Assembly: GCA_905250025.1 (NCBI GenBank)
Contig: CAJNOJ010000210.1
Location: 1-64,000 of the forward strand
DNA length: 64,000 nt
Direction of reading: 5' to 3'
Source of the DNA: Adineta ricciae
Taxonomy: Eukaryota > Rotifera > Eurotatoria > Adinetida > Adinetidae
Of this stretch, positions 48,991 to 60,688 are shown piece after piece. How positions within the stretch are numbered: the stretch's first letter is position 1; the number at the start of each line of letters is the position of its first letter. Both the position numbers and the translations under genes were made by a program. Below the pieces are notes generated by a model, which was not told where the DNA came from, ran no database searches, and saw only the letters and a program-made list of their open reading frames with translations.

Positions 48991-51349
48991 ATGTCGAATG
49001 ATTATGCACTCTTCATGATTCTTCTACCAAATGACTTCGAGCAAACAATTTCAACTCGATCTGAAATCAAACACACTGCTTCGACTGTAAGTTGATCATT
49101 GGAACACGATTTTTCTCATCGGTTTGTATTTTTCAGTCTTCGGTAAACGCAATCTCAGCTTTGATCACTCCCGCATCGATCATTTGTCCTCGGCGTGCTT
49201 CGGTTATTGATAAAGACAACAGTCAATCTCAAGAATCATTATGCATTGCATTAAAAACTTATTTGACCGAACAAAATCGTATCGAAGCTCTCTGGATGCG
49301 ATCAGAAGACGCAAAAATATATCAAATCACGTTCTATGTCGAATTTGGCTTTGTTAGCGATCGTACGCTACAAGATCTACTCAAACTCGGGATTGGTAAA
49401 CGCACCAATACGAAAATCTTTGTTCTACCGACTGCAATTATTCTCGAAGGACATGGTGAGTCAATTTCGAGTCTGTCATCACCGGAAGATTCGACCCAAA
49501 CTGACTCATTACCAGCTAAACTGAATGATGAAACATTAACAAAGAAAATTCGAAAGCGAATTAACGTATCGAACTTTAAAAAGAGCGTCCGCGCTCGTTT
49601 GATGGTTCATCAAGTCGTCGCAAGTATTCGTGCGTCAACTGCACTTTCATTTGACTTTGTTCTACTCATCTGCTTGGCATCAATGTTAGCGGCATTCGGT
49701 TTATTGGAAAATTCGACCGTTATTATCGTTGCTAGTATGTTAGTGAGTCCGCTGATGAACCCAATTCTTGGCGTTGTATTTGGACTCTCTGTACGCGAAC
49801 ATTCACTGTGGAGAAGAGGTTTACGAAATGAACTGATCGGGTTGGTTATTTGTATCAGTTGTGGGTTTATTCTCGGGTAAAAGATCGATAAAGAGAAGTT
49901 TCGATGAAAAGAATTTTTCTTTTCGAATAGATTGTTTACAACATTTGCTGAGACGAAATGGGGAAGTTCAACAAGTTTTCCAACCGCTGAAATGAAGTCA
50001 CGTGGAGATATTAAACGTTTATGGGTCGGAGTATTAATTGCTCTACCGAGTGGAGCAGGCGTAGCACTTTCGGTACTTGGTGGAAACACAGGTACGAAAA
50101 GCTCGCTTTATTTATTCGTACTATATATATAATACTCTTTTGTTATTTTCACAAGTTCAGGTTCACTCGTTGGCGTTGCTATCTCAGGTTACTGTTCTAA
50201 TTTAAAGAAATCTCTGATTTCTATGAATGTTTGCTCTTTTTAGCATCTCTTCTACCACCGGCTGTGAACTGTGGGCTCCTCTTTGCTTATACAATCCTCG
50301 GTAATTCCTTTCCCAGTGTTGCTGCGATTGAGAATTCATCGATAAATCAAACTCAACATCACTATTCCACCAATCTTAATTGCACAAAGTACATCAACAA
50401 TGATTATCAATCGCTATACACGTGTAATTTAGCTATTGAAACAGCAATTCTCGCTGGTTGCAGTTTGTTATTGACCATTGTAAATATTATTTGTATTATA
50501 ATCATGGCTCTGTTCATCTTGCGAATCAAAGAAGTCGTACCGCTACATCAACCGAATAAGGACATCACAAATTTCTTCCATTACGATGTGAAAGTTGCGC
50601 GTGATTACAATAAAACTATTCATGAAGATGATTTAGAACCGACGAACATGACAACAACCCGAAGTAACTTACAGCAGTCAATGATTAACCGGTGGAAAAT
50701 CTTTCGATCGTTGACTTCGAATGACAATTCACAGCATCAACAAGAAATTGGACAAACTTTGTCAGTGAATGCAGATCAGGATTTATCCGATGCTGAAATA
50801 CGACGGAAATTACTTGGATTGAACACATTTGTGAAAGAATACAATCTTGATGTTTTCGACAAAAATGACTATGATTTGTTGAGTCCCGTAAGTCGAGAGA
50901 AGGTTCGTTTGCTTGTCAACGATCTTCTGGATATGTGTCAAGAAGAAACTCCTCTTACCTTCATCAATTTATTCAATTTACAACCTTGTAATTCTCAGTC
51001 ATCGGGTGAAACTCAACAGCATTCATTTTATCAAGAAATTATCGAAATTTTACCACCGAAATGGTACGATTTATTCATTTACGAACAAAAACAACGACAA
51101 ATTCGATCGTGGTCATCGGCATTCAAGCGAACGTATTCGTTACGTGTTCCGAAATTCGATAAATCCATATCGGAATCTAACGAACATCACTTCACGCCAC
51201 GGAGAGCCCATGTTCGTCGGCAAAGTTCAGTACCCGAATCCAATCTTCACGCGCTCAGCTTCAACCAGGAAATCGAAACTCCAGTAGAAGGAACTCGTTT
51301 TCGTATAACTCGTCCATCTATAACAACCGAAATGTTTCTAACTGAATAA
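48991..51349 (+). CDS. DUF389-family membrane protein
   Basis: The hydrophobic core matches the DUF389 family: LARLMVHQVVASIRAS-like entry, then FVLLICLASMLAAFGLLENS, TVIIVASMLVSPLMNPILGV (about 49710-49775), FGLSVREHSLWRRGLRNE, LIALPSGAGVALSVLGGNTG (about 50035-50090) and VGVAISASLLPPAVNCGLLF (about 50170-50290), with further helices to about 50525 (LILRIKEVVPL). The second half (about 50530-51349) is a polar cytosolic tail without recognised domain. The ATG at 48991 starts MSNDYALFMILLP. At least four introns. Function of DUF389 is unknown. The family is best known from prokaryotes, so transfer into this lineage is possible, but the introns show long residence. Confidence 0.82.
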
Positions 51350-51959
51350 AAATTTCTTTCGAAAGACAAATATTATCTCGTCGAGGTCATATTACAATCT
51401 ATACTTACAAGGAAGGACATTTCATCTCCATCATGTTCACTGATAATCAAGATGACCTTGCTAGTTGTACGAGCATGTCTACAATGGGAGAGAGAATTAC
51501 TTTTCGGGGGTGTATTATTGTGACGGCTGTCGGTGAGCGACATCTGGTCAATGAATAATTCTATAGGAGTGTCATTCTTTTACAATGTATTGTACTATTC
51601 TACCGGCATCGTTTGTTTTTTGTTTGCTACTGCTACTAGGGCCACATATGGTGTATCGAATGGCATGGCATTGAATGTTGACAATGAATATTGATTGATC
51701 AATCTGTATCTTTTTTTCAGTTTTTCTTTCCTTTGATTTGCAAGTGATACGAGAGAAAGAGACATTTGATACATGTAGGTATACATTTAAGTTCAACGGG
51801 CCGAATAGGAAAAAAGCGAGCTAATGAACAATTAACTTTAACTCAAGTACGTTTGGTCGATGTAGAACTCAATTCACACAACGATTCTCTTCGTTTTACA
51901 TATGAATATACGATTTGTTTGTAGATGTATATTGAAAGGTAGATATTAAACAAAACATC
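51350..51959. other. Spacer
   Basis: About 610 bp, AT-rich, with no gene recognised. Open frames on the minus strand overlap the start of the next gene and are not credible. Confidence 0.4.
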
Positions 51960-54900
51960 ATGGCGACAACAATGGTTACTTCTACACCAACAAAGGAGAA
52001 GAAGAAACATTCATCACCGAATAAGCAAAATCGATCAGCTGGCGCTGGTACACTCAAAGTAAGCATTTTTCTTTCACAAGGATTCCTTGAAAAGGATCTT
52101 CTCTCAGCGCAATCCAAAGTATGAGATGAAAAAAGATGAATTGATTCAACTACTCGGACGGTTCGAAGCTGAACTTCAAGCAAAAGACATCGCATTAGCT
52201 GCCTTGAAGGTAATTAAGATGTGTTTCGTTGATGACAAAGTCATAGGATTAATATTTTAGTCGGAGAAAGTGAAAGCACTTCTATCCAACGCACGATTCG
52301 GCCGTCTTAGTTGTCAAACTGATCCGTACAGTGCATTGCTTCGAGATAGTGAACACATAAAAGAAGATGTGTTGAACGAACAGATTCCCATGAAAAATGC
52401 GTATGAAACTCAACTTGTTCAACTAGAAGAACTGATAATTCAACAGAGAAAACAAGTACAAACGTTGAAAATTGCACTTGATAACGCCGAAAAGACTTGT
52501 ACTTTGGTAAGTTGAAGCGGAGCAAGAGCTTTTCAATGTGAAATGAATCGTTTGGTTGTGATTTTAGTTAGTTCGCGATCTGGAAAACGAGAAGAAAGAA
52601 AAATGTCGATTGCAAACTCTCCAAAGTCAGTTAGTTCTCATTCAAGAAGAAAAAATTCAACTAAGAAATGAAGTAATTGTTTTCCAAACGAACGAATTCT
52701 TGTTTTGATGAAGTTTGTTTTTCTTCAGATTAATTATGTCAAATCACACAATCAAGAATTAGAACAACAATTGAGTCAAGTAATGAAATTACTTGAGCAC
52801 GAGCATGAACGACACAAGAGATTCGTTGTTCTTCTTTTAAATGAGCGTAAAATTGAAAATGAACAATATAAAGAACAAATAAAACAATTATCAAATAATC
52901 GTTTGAAGTAAATTTACGATATTTGACGAAATTCATCTCTACGAATGTGCAATTTTAGTGACGATTCACAACGGGAAACAAAATTCAAAGAATTAGAATC
53001 AGAAAACGAACGGAATAAACAAGTATTGACAGCACGAATCACACAATTACAAAATGAAATCGATCTCTTAGTCAAAGAAAAGCAACAACAACAAACATCG
53101 CCACCAGTACTACCGCCACTGCCATTGGACAGTAAATATTCTTTCCAGGACACTTCCATCTTCATACGGATTCATAATTCTTCTAGATATATCATCACCG
53201 GACAGTGAAGTCGTTGAATTAGCATCCAAACCTCAACATAAACCACGACAAGTCTCATCAACAGTTCCAGTAACTGAACCCTCAGCGCCAAACCCAAATG
53301 AAAAGCCATCAAGTACACCGGGAGGTATTCGTCGTCCAACCATCATTCCAGCACCATCATCTAAAAATGGTACCAGTTCCTTAGCAAAACCGTCTGTTGC
53401 TCCACCATCAATTCCCGCGCGTACACAGCAGACGTCATCAATGACAAACTCAACATCATCGATTCCTGAAGTGCCATCTTCACCGACACCAGCTGTTGCT
53501 AAACGTAATGCTATTCCAACACGTGCCGTGTCCAATGTACCACAATCACCGTTAATGTCAAATCTTCGTTCATCACCAAGCAATAGTCAATCATCGACAT
53601 CGTCATCTTTAACATCATTTTCAGCATCAACAACAAGTAATGTGTCACGTGCCGGTGGTATTCCACGTTTAACGAAAACTTCCAATCAAATTGTTAAACC
53701 GACAACGAAAGCTGCTGGTTCAGCGAAACGACCTGGCCAGGTAAAAACCTCTCCTTCCTCGATAGAGTCTCTCAGTATATCTTGAACGAGAACGGATTGA
53801 ATACATACAGAGAATTGACGTTGTGAATTCTATTCTCTCCATCTTATAGACTAACCTTTCATCAGAACACAAAATTGATGATCTACAAACCCTGTTAGAA
53901 CTTATCCATACAGGTAAATCCATCTATTCTCTTCTGTATCACCGCACATTCAATCACTCTTGGTCTATCTACATGCTCTTCTTTCATGTTTGTGTGAACA
54001 TTTATCATCGAGCTTTCTTGTGTTTTTTTATCTCATCCTCTTGTGCTTCTTATACATATACTAATCATGCTAATTGTGTCTGCTTGGCTCAATCATTGAC
54101 TTTTCATACGATCTTCGCTGAATATATCTTTTTCTCGTTCAATTTTAGTTGCTGAAAATCGTTTAACATCGCCGACAGACATTGCCGATATACCATTATA
54201 CACAGACAAAAGCAATTTGAATCCCACATCATCTTTGACATCTACATCATTATCGTCCACGACAACCGCAACATCATCATCATCGTCATCTTCCTTATCG
54301 TCTCATTCCGACGTCATTCTTTTCCGAACTGCTGAGAATGGAGATACAGGTAAGATTTCGTTTCTCATTCTCACGCTATAACATAAACGAACCTCTCCAG
54401 AACAATTATTGAAATTTCTGAAACTTGGTTCCAATCCAAATAGTCAAATGCTCGATGGCAATACTTGTCTCCATCTTGCCGCTGCAAACGGGCACATTGA
54501 GTAAGAAAAATGCCCGTTTTCACACAATAACTAATTCTTCAATGGGTGTTTGTTAGATCCATCCGTCATCTACTGAAATTCGGTGCTAATCCATCTATGG
54601 AAAATAACCTTGGTTTAACACCATGGAATAACTTATCTCGATTGAATGAAATCAATGAACTCGAATGTCTGCAATTAATCACAGAAATGAGTGAAACTCT
54701 GGTAAATACTCTTTTCTTAATTTTCGGCCATGACTTTTATTCCTCCGTTTGTAGCCACCCGTAGATTTGATCTTTGACGCTGTCGAACACAATCGTACCA
54801 GTACATTCGGCTATTTATTATCTATTTTACATGATTACGTCAAAGATGATCCATCGTATGTATCACGTTTGCTACGAACAGCACTAAGATCTTCGAATAC

Positions 54901-56937
54901 AGTAAGAGTTCATTGAATATTTTTGACTTTGGACATTCGATTATTTTAGTACTTTCTTGAATCTTCATTTGCGATAATCACGATTCAAGATTTCATCAAA
55001 TGCTTCGATCCAAATTCGTTTATTTCCAATGAATGTCTCGCTCTTCTCGCTACGCTACACGATGAAGAAGGTTTGATTTCTCCTCAAAATCCTTCCAACA
55101 TCCTTCGTTCTCTCTCTATTTCATTAGCTAATTCCAAACCAACAAATCTTGTCGTTCGTATCATATCGCCCAATCGCGAACGACAATATTCCTATGCAAT
55201 AGGCACAATCTCTGTAACAATCGAACTGACATGGCTTGAACTCGAAAGAATCTGTATCAAACTATTTCTCGATCACATCACCCAAATTGACACCCCGTTT
55301 GATTATGTCAAATCATCGATTGGTTGCACTGCGAATCATATCGATACTCTCTCGTTGGGTTTAACTAAATGGCATTATCAGGATAGTCCGAATGAAGATT
55401 CGCCGTCACCGTATACGGCTGCGCGTGAACAAGATTCGATTTTAATCCAATTGAAAGGCATCGAAAGCAATGCGACCGAGTCATTATCGTATAATTATTT
55501 TATTCCAAGTCAAAATTTAAAAAATTTTATTCGTTTTGTATGTATTCGTTTTCTCGCAGTTAAAACTCAATGAATGCTGATTTAGATCGAACAAAACTCA
55601 TATGTTGGTGTCTACGGTGCAGCTTATCTTCAAAAGAAATCGTTATTTCAAGATTTAACAAAATATCTCGAACGGTCATTGTCGATTTCGGCAAGTCCGA
55701 AGTATAAAGTAGTTCGATATGAATTCGAGAGCGTGGCAAGCTTAGACGATTGCATCGAAGAACTAGTTGCTCAAGGTATGAAACAGATTGAAGAATCTCC
55801 CAGTGCAATGGATTTCATTCAGATTTTTTCCGTCTAAATCCCTGGTTGAATGATCAACAATCATCTACCAAATATCTTCTCTTCTTGGCCAACATACAAA
55901 ATAGTGTTGGTACTGATATTCTTAATTTATTATTAAACTGTGAAGCCATTTCTGATACCTGTCAACAATTGTGCTACACGAAAGAAAACGATCCAAGTAC
56001 GAGCAGACACTTTTCTCGGAAAAATCACGTTTGTGTTTGTCTTTCAAATAGAATCGACGATAAGTTATTACTTTCCATCTGTTTTCCATGTATTTGTGAC
56101 GATGAGCAAACGTACATGGTCAACGGAACATGAAGTGTACAAAAAATTCAAATGGATCCCATTCAAAATCGATAGTGTACCATGGAATGGTTTACTCAAG
56201 CGACATTTATGGAGACGTATGATTGATACGTAAGCGTCAAATGATTGTTGATTCTCTAATCGAAATGATTTCTCTAGTAATGTTTGTGAAAGTCGACCAG
56301 TTGATAATGAACTGATCAAAACATTGCAATGGGTGACAAATGTTTGGCAGCGTTACAATGAATGTTTACAAAAACTAAGTCTTCAGGATGCATTGTTAGG
56401 GCCAGCTTTATTTTTCGATTGTCCGATGGAACGTGATGCAGTTTTTGAGTATGTGTTCTCGATGAGTGCTCTCTGATAGAATTTCGATTATTTCAGTTGG
56501 TTGCAAACAAAATGGAATACAATAGTAGCGCCACTTGTCCGTGAACTTTCGATGAATAAATGTGCTCAACCCAAACCGAAAAGTTCATCATCGGCGACTG
56601 CTGCTGCCACAGCCATTGCTTCATCATTGCGTGCGAATAGTCTCGAAATTAGCACTCCATATGAATCTGTGGCATGCACTGCTCTCTATGTTTTATTGCA
56701 CCGAGCAGTTTCACGAGACTGTCCGTTAACAGGACAAGGTACGAGAGAAAGTTTGTCGAACTTCAAATGAATCTCCTATTTAAATGTTTAGAACGCGAAC
56801 AATATTTACTTAACTTTGTTGGTAGCCGTTTGGAAGGTGGCGGTTCAACGTCGATGATGTCATCAGCAGCATCCAGTCGTGCTAGTACTCCTCAACCATC
56901 GAATCCAAATGAATTCATATCCATCCAACTCGAGTGA
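51960..56937 (+). CDS. CTTNBP2: CTTNBP2-like cortactin-binding protein
   Basis: Cytoskeletal scaffold of the cortactin-binding protein 2 family. The ATG at 51960 gives MATTMVTSTPTKEKKKH. The CortBP2 N-terminal domain starts MKKDELIQLLGRFEAELQAK, continues with ARFGRLSCQTDPYSALLRD (about 52295-52350), then a long coiled coil to about 53090. A Ser/Pro/Thr-rich linker (53200-53740; RAGGIPRLTK) leads to ankyrin repeats (GNTCLHLAAANGHIESIRHL, about 54458-54560; FGANPSMENNLGLTPWNN). A large alpha/beta C-terminal part follows (about 54770-56937; NLVVRIISPNRERQYSY, YVGVYGAAYLQKKSLF, KRTWSTEHEVYKKFKWIPF, CTALYVLLHRAVSRDCPLTG), matching the AAA-like half of long CTTNBP2. About 18 exons. Some splice sites near 56000 are uncertain because the frame changes there. 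Confidence 0.87.
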
Positions 56938-57264
56938 ACAGAAGAATAATGATGTCATACGATATGTTGAAGATCTTGTGATTACTTATTTGCTTTTGAT
57001 TTCTGTCGTATATTTTTAACCGATCGGCACTCTGATTCTCACATTTATGTCAGGTTTATCTGGTTTTTATTTCAAGAATCAGCTCTTTCACTTCTTCCCT
57101 CTTGTCCTTTTTTCTTTCATTTCTATAATCGTATTTTTTTTTCTTCTGCTTCCATATCATAGTTTAACTTCTCTTTTCGTCCGCAGCACTACGGCTTTTG
57201 TTTGCTGATGTATGTTCTCTCTCTCTTCTCTTCGTATAAGTTGTCGTGATAAATATTCACTTGG

Positions 57265-57692
57265 AAAAGCACACATCTTCGTCGCGTTTTCTCTTTTGGA
57301 ACACAGAACTTGTACTTATCTTGTGGAACGAAACGATCCTATGCATTAGCGACTGTTTTTCATCTTCTTTGTTGTCATGTTTGAAGTGTATGATGTATGT
57401 ATAGAAGAAGATTTCTTTTTTGGGGAACAAATAAACATACACTCAATGTTTATATTGAAATCGAATGTCCGANNNNNNNNNNNNNAAAAGCACACATCTT
57501 CGTCGCGTTTTCTCTTTTGGAACACAGAACTTGTACTTATCTTGTGGAACGAAACGATCCTATGCATTAGCGACTGTTTTTCATCTTCTTTGTTGTCATG
57601 TTTGAAGTGTATGATGTATGTATAGAAGAAGATTTCTTTTTTGGGAACAAATAAACATACACTCAATGTTTATATTGAAATCGAATGTCCGA
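57265..57692. repeat. Near-identical ~207-bp direct duplication around a 13-N gap
   Basis: 57265-57472 and 57486-57692 are the same sequence except for one base in a G run, and are separated only by N at 57473-57485. This is the pattern left when overlapping contig ends are scaffolded without merging; an assembly artefact is more likely than a biological tandem repeat. Confidence 0.9.
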
Positions 57693-58137
57693 TCAGTGTC
57701 TCCAAACATGATTAACAGTGATCGTATTTCTTAATTGAAAATTCGATATTGACAGATAGACAAAACAGGCTTTTTTCCATGAGAAAAGGGAAATATTCGT
57801 CCGGATTAATCCCAATCAGATCTGTCACATCAAACACATCGCAGTTTTCCCGATGCTCATTTGTATATTCCAGCAATTAATGATCGTTAGAACAGACAAA
57901 GTCCATCCTTGCCGCACATGCGAAGCAGACTTTCTCATCACATTATATTGACTGACACCTTTTCTCTTTAAAATGACAAAATGCCGGCCAAAACATCTCT
58001 CATCATACTCTTGATCATAAGCAGATAAATCCCGATGTTATGTGGATGACTGATCCGAGTCAAGTGAATTGAAGATTCGCATGATGTGCGAAAAAAAACC
58101 GAGAGAGAAATATATGCATAATCAATTGAGTTGACCG

Positions 58138-58168
58138 CACACACATACCGGTGTATGGTATGTGTGTG
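58138..58168. repeat. Perfect 12-bp inverted repeat, 7-nt loop
   Basis: CACACACATACC (58138-58149) pairs exactly with GGTATGTGTGTG (58157-58168). No U tract or gene context suggests a terminator; it may simply be a folded CA/TG microsatellite. Confidence 0.6.
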
Positions 58169-58862
58169 TGAGAATATAATGTGTGCATAATCGAATAGCA
58201 ATAATCATAGGGTCACTTATTTTGCGAGCATTTGTGTTCTATCGTCTGTATCCACTATCAATCATCATATTCTTTTGTTGATTTCGATTACAATGAATAG
58301 CAATGAAGGTAAAGTGGCTTAGCTTACCTTCTCGCTCACTTGATTGTGTTTCTCTTCAAATGAGATCATCAAGACGCGTACCGGGCGATAATTTCTTTCT
58401 TCACTACACCCATTTTCTCTATGCACGAGATCAAGACGAAAAGACGCGAGTTACTCGCCTTCTTCTCTTCACGGTTTACCGTTTAAATGAATGCATTTAA
58501 ACCTGATATGCTTTATCAATATACAACAAAACGGAAGATTGATGAGGATCAAAGTGTGTGTCAAGAGATCAGGAGTAAACGAAATGAAAGTGTTGAATTC
58601 CTCCCCAAAAAAAAGAGAGAAACACAACGATCACGACAGTTCTGTCTTGACATCATCAGTAGATCTATGTATGGAAATTCTTCATCGAACCGGAACACGT
58701 CATTCTTCAACACAGAATTTCTGTGTGGAACAGATGAATGTAAAATATCTGCGGAAAAAAAAACATGCCGCCTGCCCCATTGTTTCTTTGTTCTTCTTAT
58801 TTCTTTTTTAGCACACACATTGAACAAACGAACTATGTCAAGTAAAAGATTGATGGGTTGTG

Positions 58863-59305
58863 GAAATTCTCTAGAGAACACAAACGGTGCCGCCGATCGA
58901 CAAGACTGAAGACAGCATTTTTTTTTATTGCCGTTACGGCTGCTCTTTGAAAAAAAGCAATGAGCACGAGCAAAGAAAATGGCTCGAGTCAAATGTAAAA
59001 AAAGTTGATGTTCAATTAATCTATATATGTATATATCGATTTAGCACATGTCAAAAAGAAACAAAGGAGAGGAACTTCTTTTTNGAAATTCTCTAGAGAA
59101 CACAAACGGTGCCGCCGATCGACAAGACTGAAGACAGCATTTTTTTTTATTGCCGTTACGGCTGCTCTTTGAAAAAAAGCAATGAGCACGAGCAAAGAAA
59201 ATGGCTCGAGTCAAATGTAAAAAAAGTTGATGTTCAATTAATCTATATATGTATATATCGATTTAGCACATGTCAAAAAGAAACAAAGGAGAGGAACTTC
59301 TTTTT
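58863..59305. repeat. Identical 221-bp direct duplication around a single N
   Basis: 58863-59083 and 59085-59305 are identical as read and meet at the N at 59084. As with the previous case this looks like an unmerged contig overlap. Confidence 0.9.
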
Positions 59306-60688
59306 TTCAATGTGTAATACGTCTAGATGTCAAAAAGACAAGCTAGAGAATTATTAGCAACTGTCACACACAGATCATCTTCTCTTTTGTACGTGATGGA
59401 TATTAATAGATAATGAAAAAATAACAGTGGAAAGAAAACGGCGAAGAATTGCCTTTTTTTTTCATTTTATGAGAAATCCAAGTTTTTCTTTTTGCTACAT
59501 TGAAAACTCTTCTCTCTTGGTCTTTTTTCCTTTCTTTTTTCTTTGACATGCTACACGTCACATCTTCGTCTACCAATCAATCTTCGTCTAAAATTTGATT
59601 GGATATGACACGCCTTTCTTCTGCCGCTGGCAACATCATTGCTGCCTTCTTCTCCACCCTTTTCCGTCTAAGTGCCAGTTCATTTCATCATGATTTTTAA
59701 AGAAACACAAGCGCTGTAGTCCAAGTGTCAATTGAAGCGTTACGTCTAATCTTTTTCTTTTCGTTCGTTCAATAATTCTGACTTTTTTTTTGTCATCGAA
59801 GATTTTCAGAACAGAACAAAGAAAAAGACTTTGCAATGTAAGACATCATTCTGAATTGAGCAACTTCCTCTTTTCTCTCTCCGCTTCTTTATTCCTAACG
59901 CGACACAGTGGCTGTAGTACTTTTTTATCTCGTCCAATCTCGAACCTGCGAACGCTTTCTTTCTTGATATATCTCATTGTCGACAATACCCGCCAACACT
60001 CGGCTTTTTGCTTGTTCTCACACGCACACACAGGCATACGCATATAATCGCCTATCAACATATAAGCAAAAGAAGAAAATCCTTTTTTTTTTCTCTTTCG
60101 TCTATAACGGGAGAGAAAGAGAGAAGAAAAAAAATAAAAGAGAAATAGCAACTCGCTTGCTGACTGGTCGAGAGTAACCGTTCACATTAAGAGTAATTAC
60201 AAGTGTTCGCTTGCTTCGTCGTTAGTTTTCTCTCTTTCTGTGAGCAGCAGCAGACTTCGCTTTTTTTTTTCTTCGAATCTTTTTCTCTCTTGCACATAGA
60301 AAAAGAAGAGAAAGTTGCGAAAAGGTGAGACGTTTGCGCGCGCGCGTTACGGATAAAGATTGACATCCAGAAATCTATCAAATCGCACACATCGATCACG
60401 TCACATAGTCCTATTAAATTCGACAGATATAAACCGTATTTATTACACGCTACAATTCGACAAGCACGACGGATATAAATACAAGACAAGATCGACGTTT
60501 CTCTTCGATAGACAAATAGATAGGAAGACAATAAAAGAGAAAAAAAGCCGAGACAAATAAACTACCCCCGATCTTGTTTAATGAATGATGATCTTCATTG
60601 ACTTATCTATCTCAACTTGTCTTTATTTATGATCAACAGAAATATTAGTCATGTCGTCTTGAACTCGCGTCGATTTCACTGAAAAACA

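Larger units (their letters stand above)
56938..60688. other. Gene-poor 3.7-kb region upstream of MEIS
   Basis: Pyrimidine-rich, stop-dense sequence. It holds the 3' UTR of the CTTNBP2-like gene, two gap-flanking duplications (listed separately), a short hairpin at 58138-58168, AGAGA/TCTCT runs near 60060-60140 and 60260-60320, and a GCGCGCGCG run near 60337-60346. No coding exon is credible. It probably contains the MEIS promoter, 5' UTR and distal control elements. Confidence 0.5.

Noticed and set aside
58487..59357. Open frames of 60-140 codons on both strands
   Set aside because: Compositionally biased, partly inside an assembly-duplicated block, no homology.
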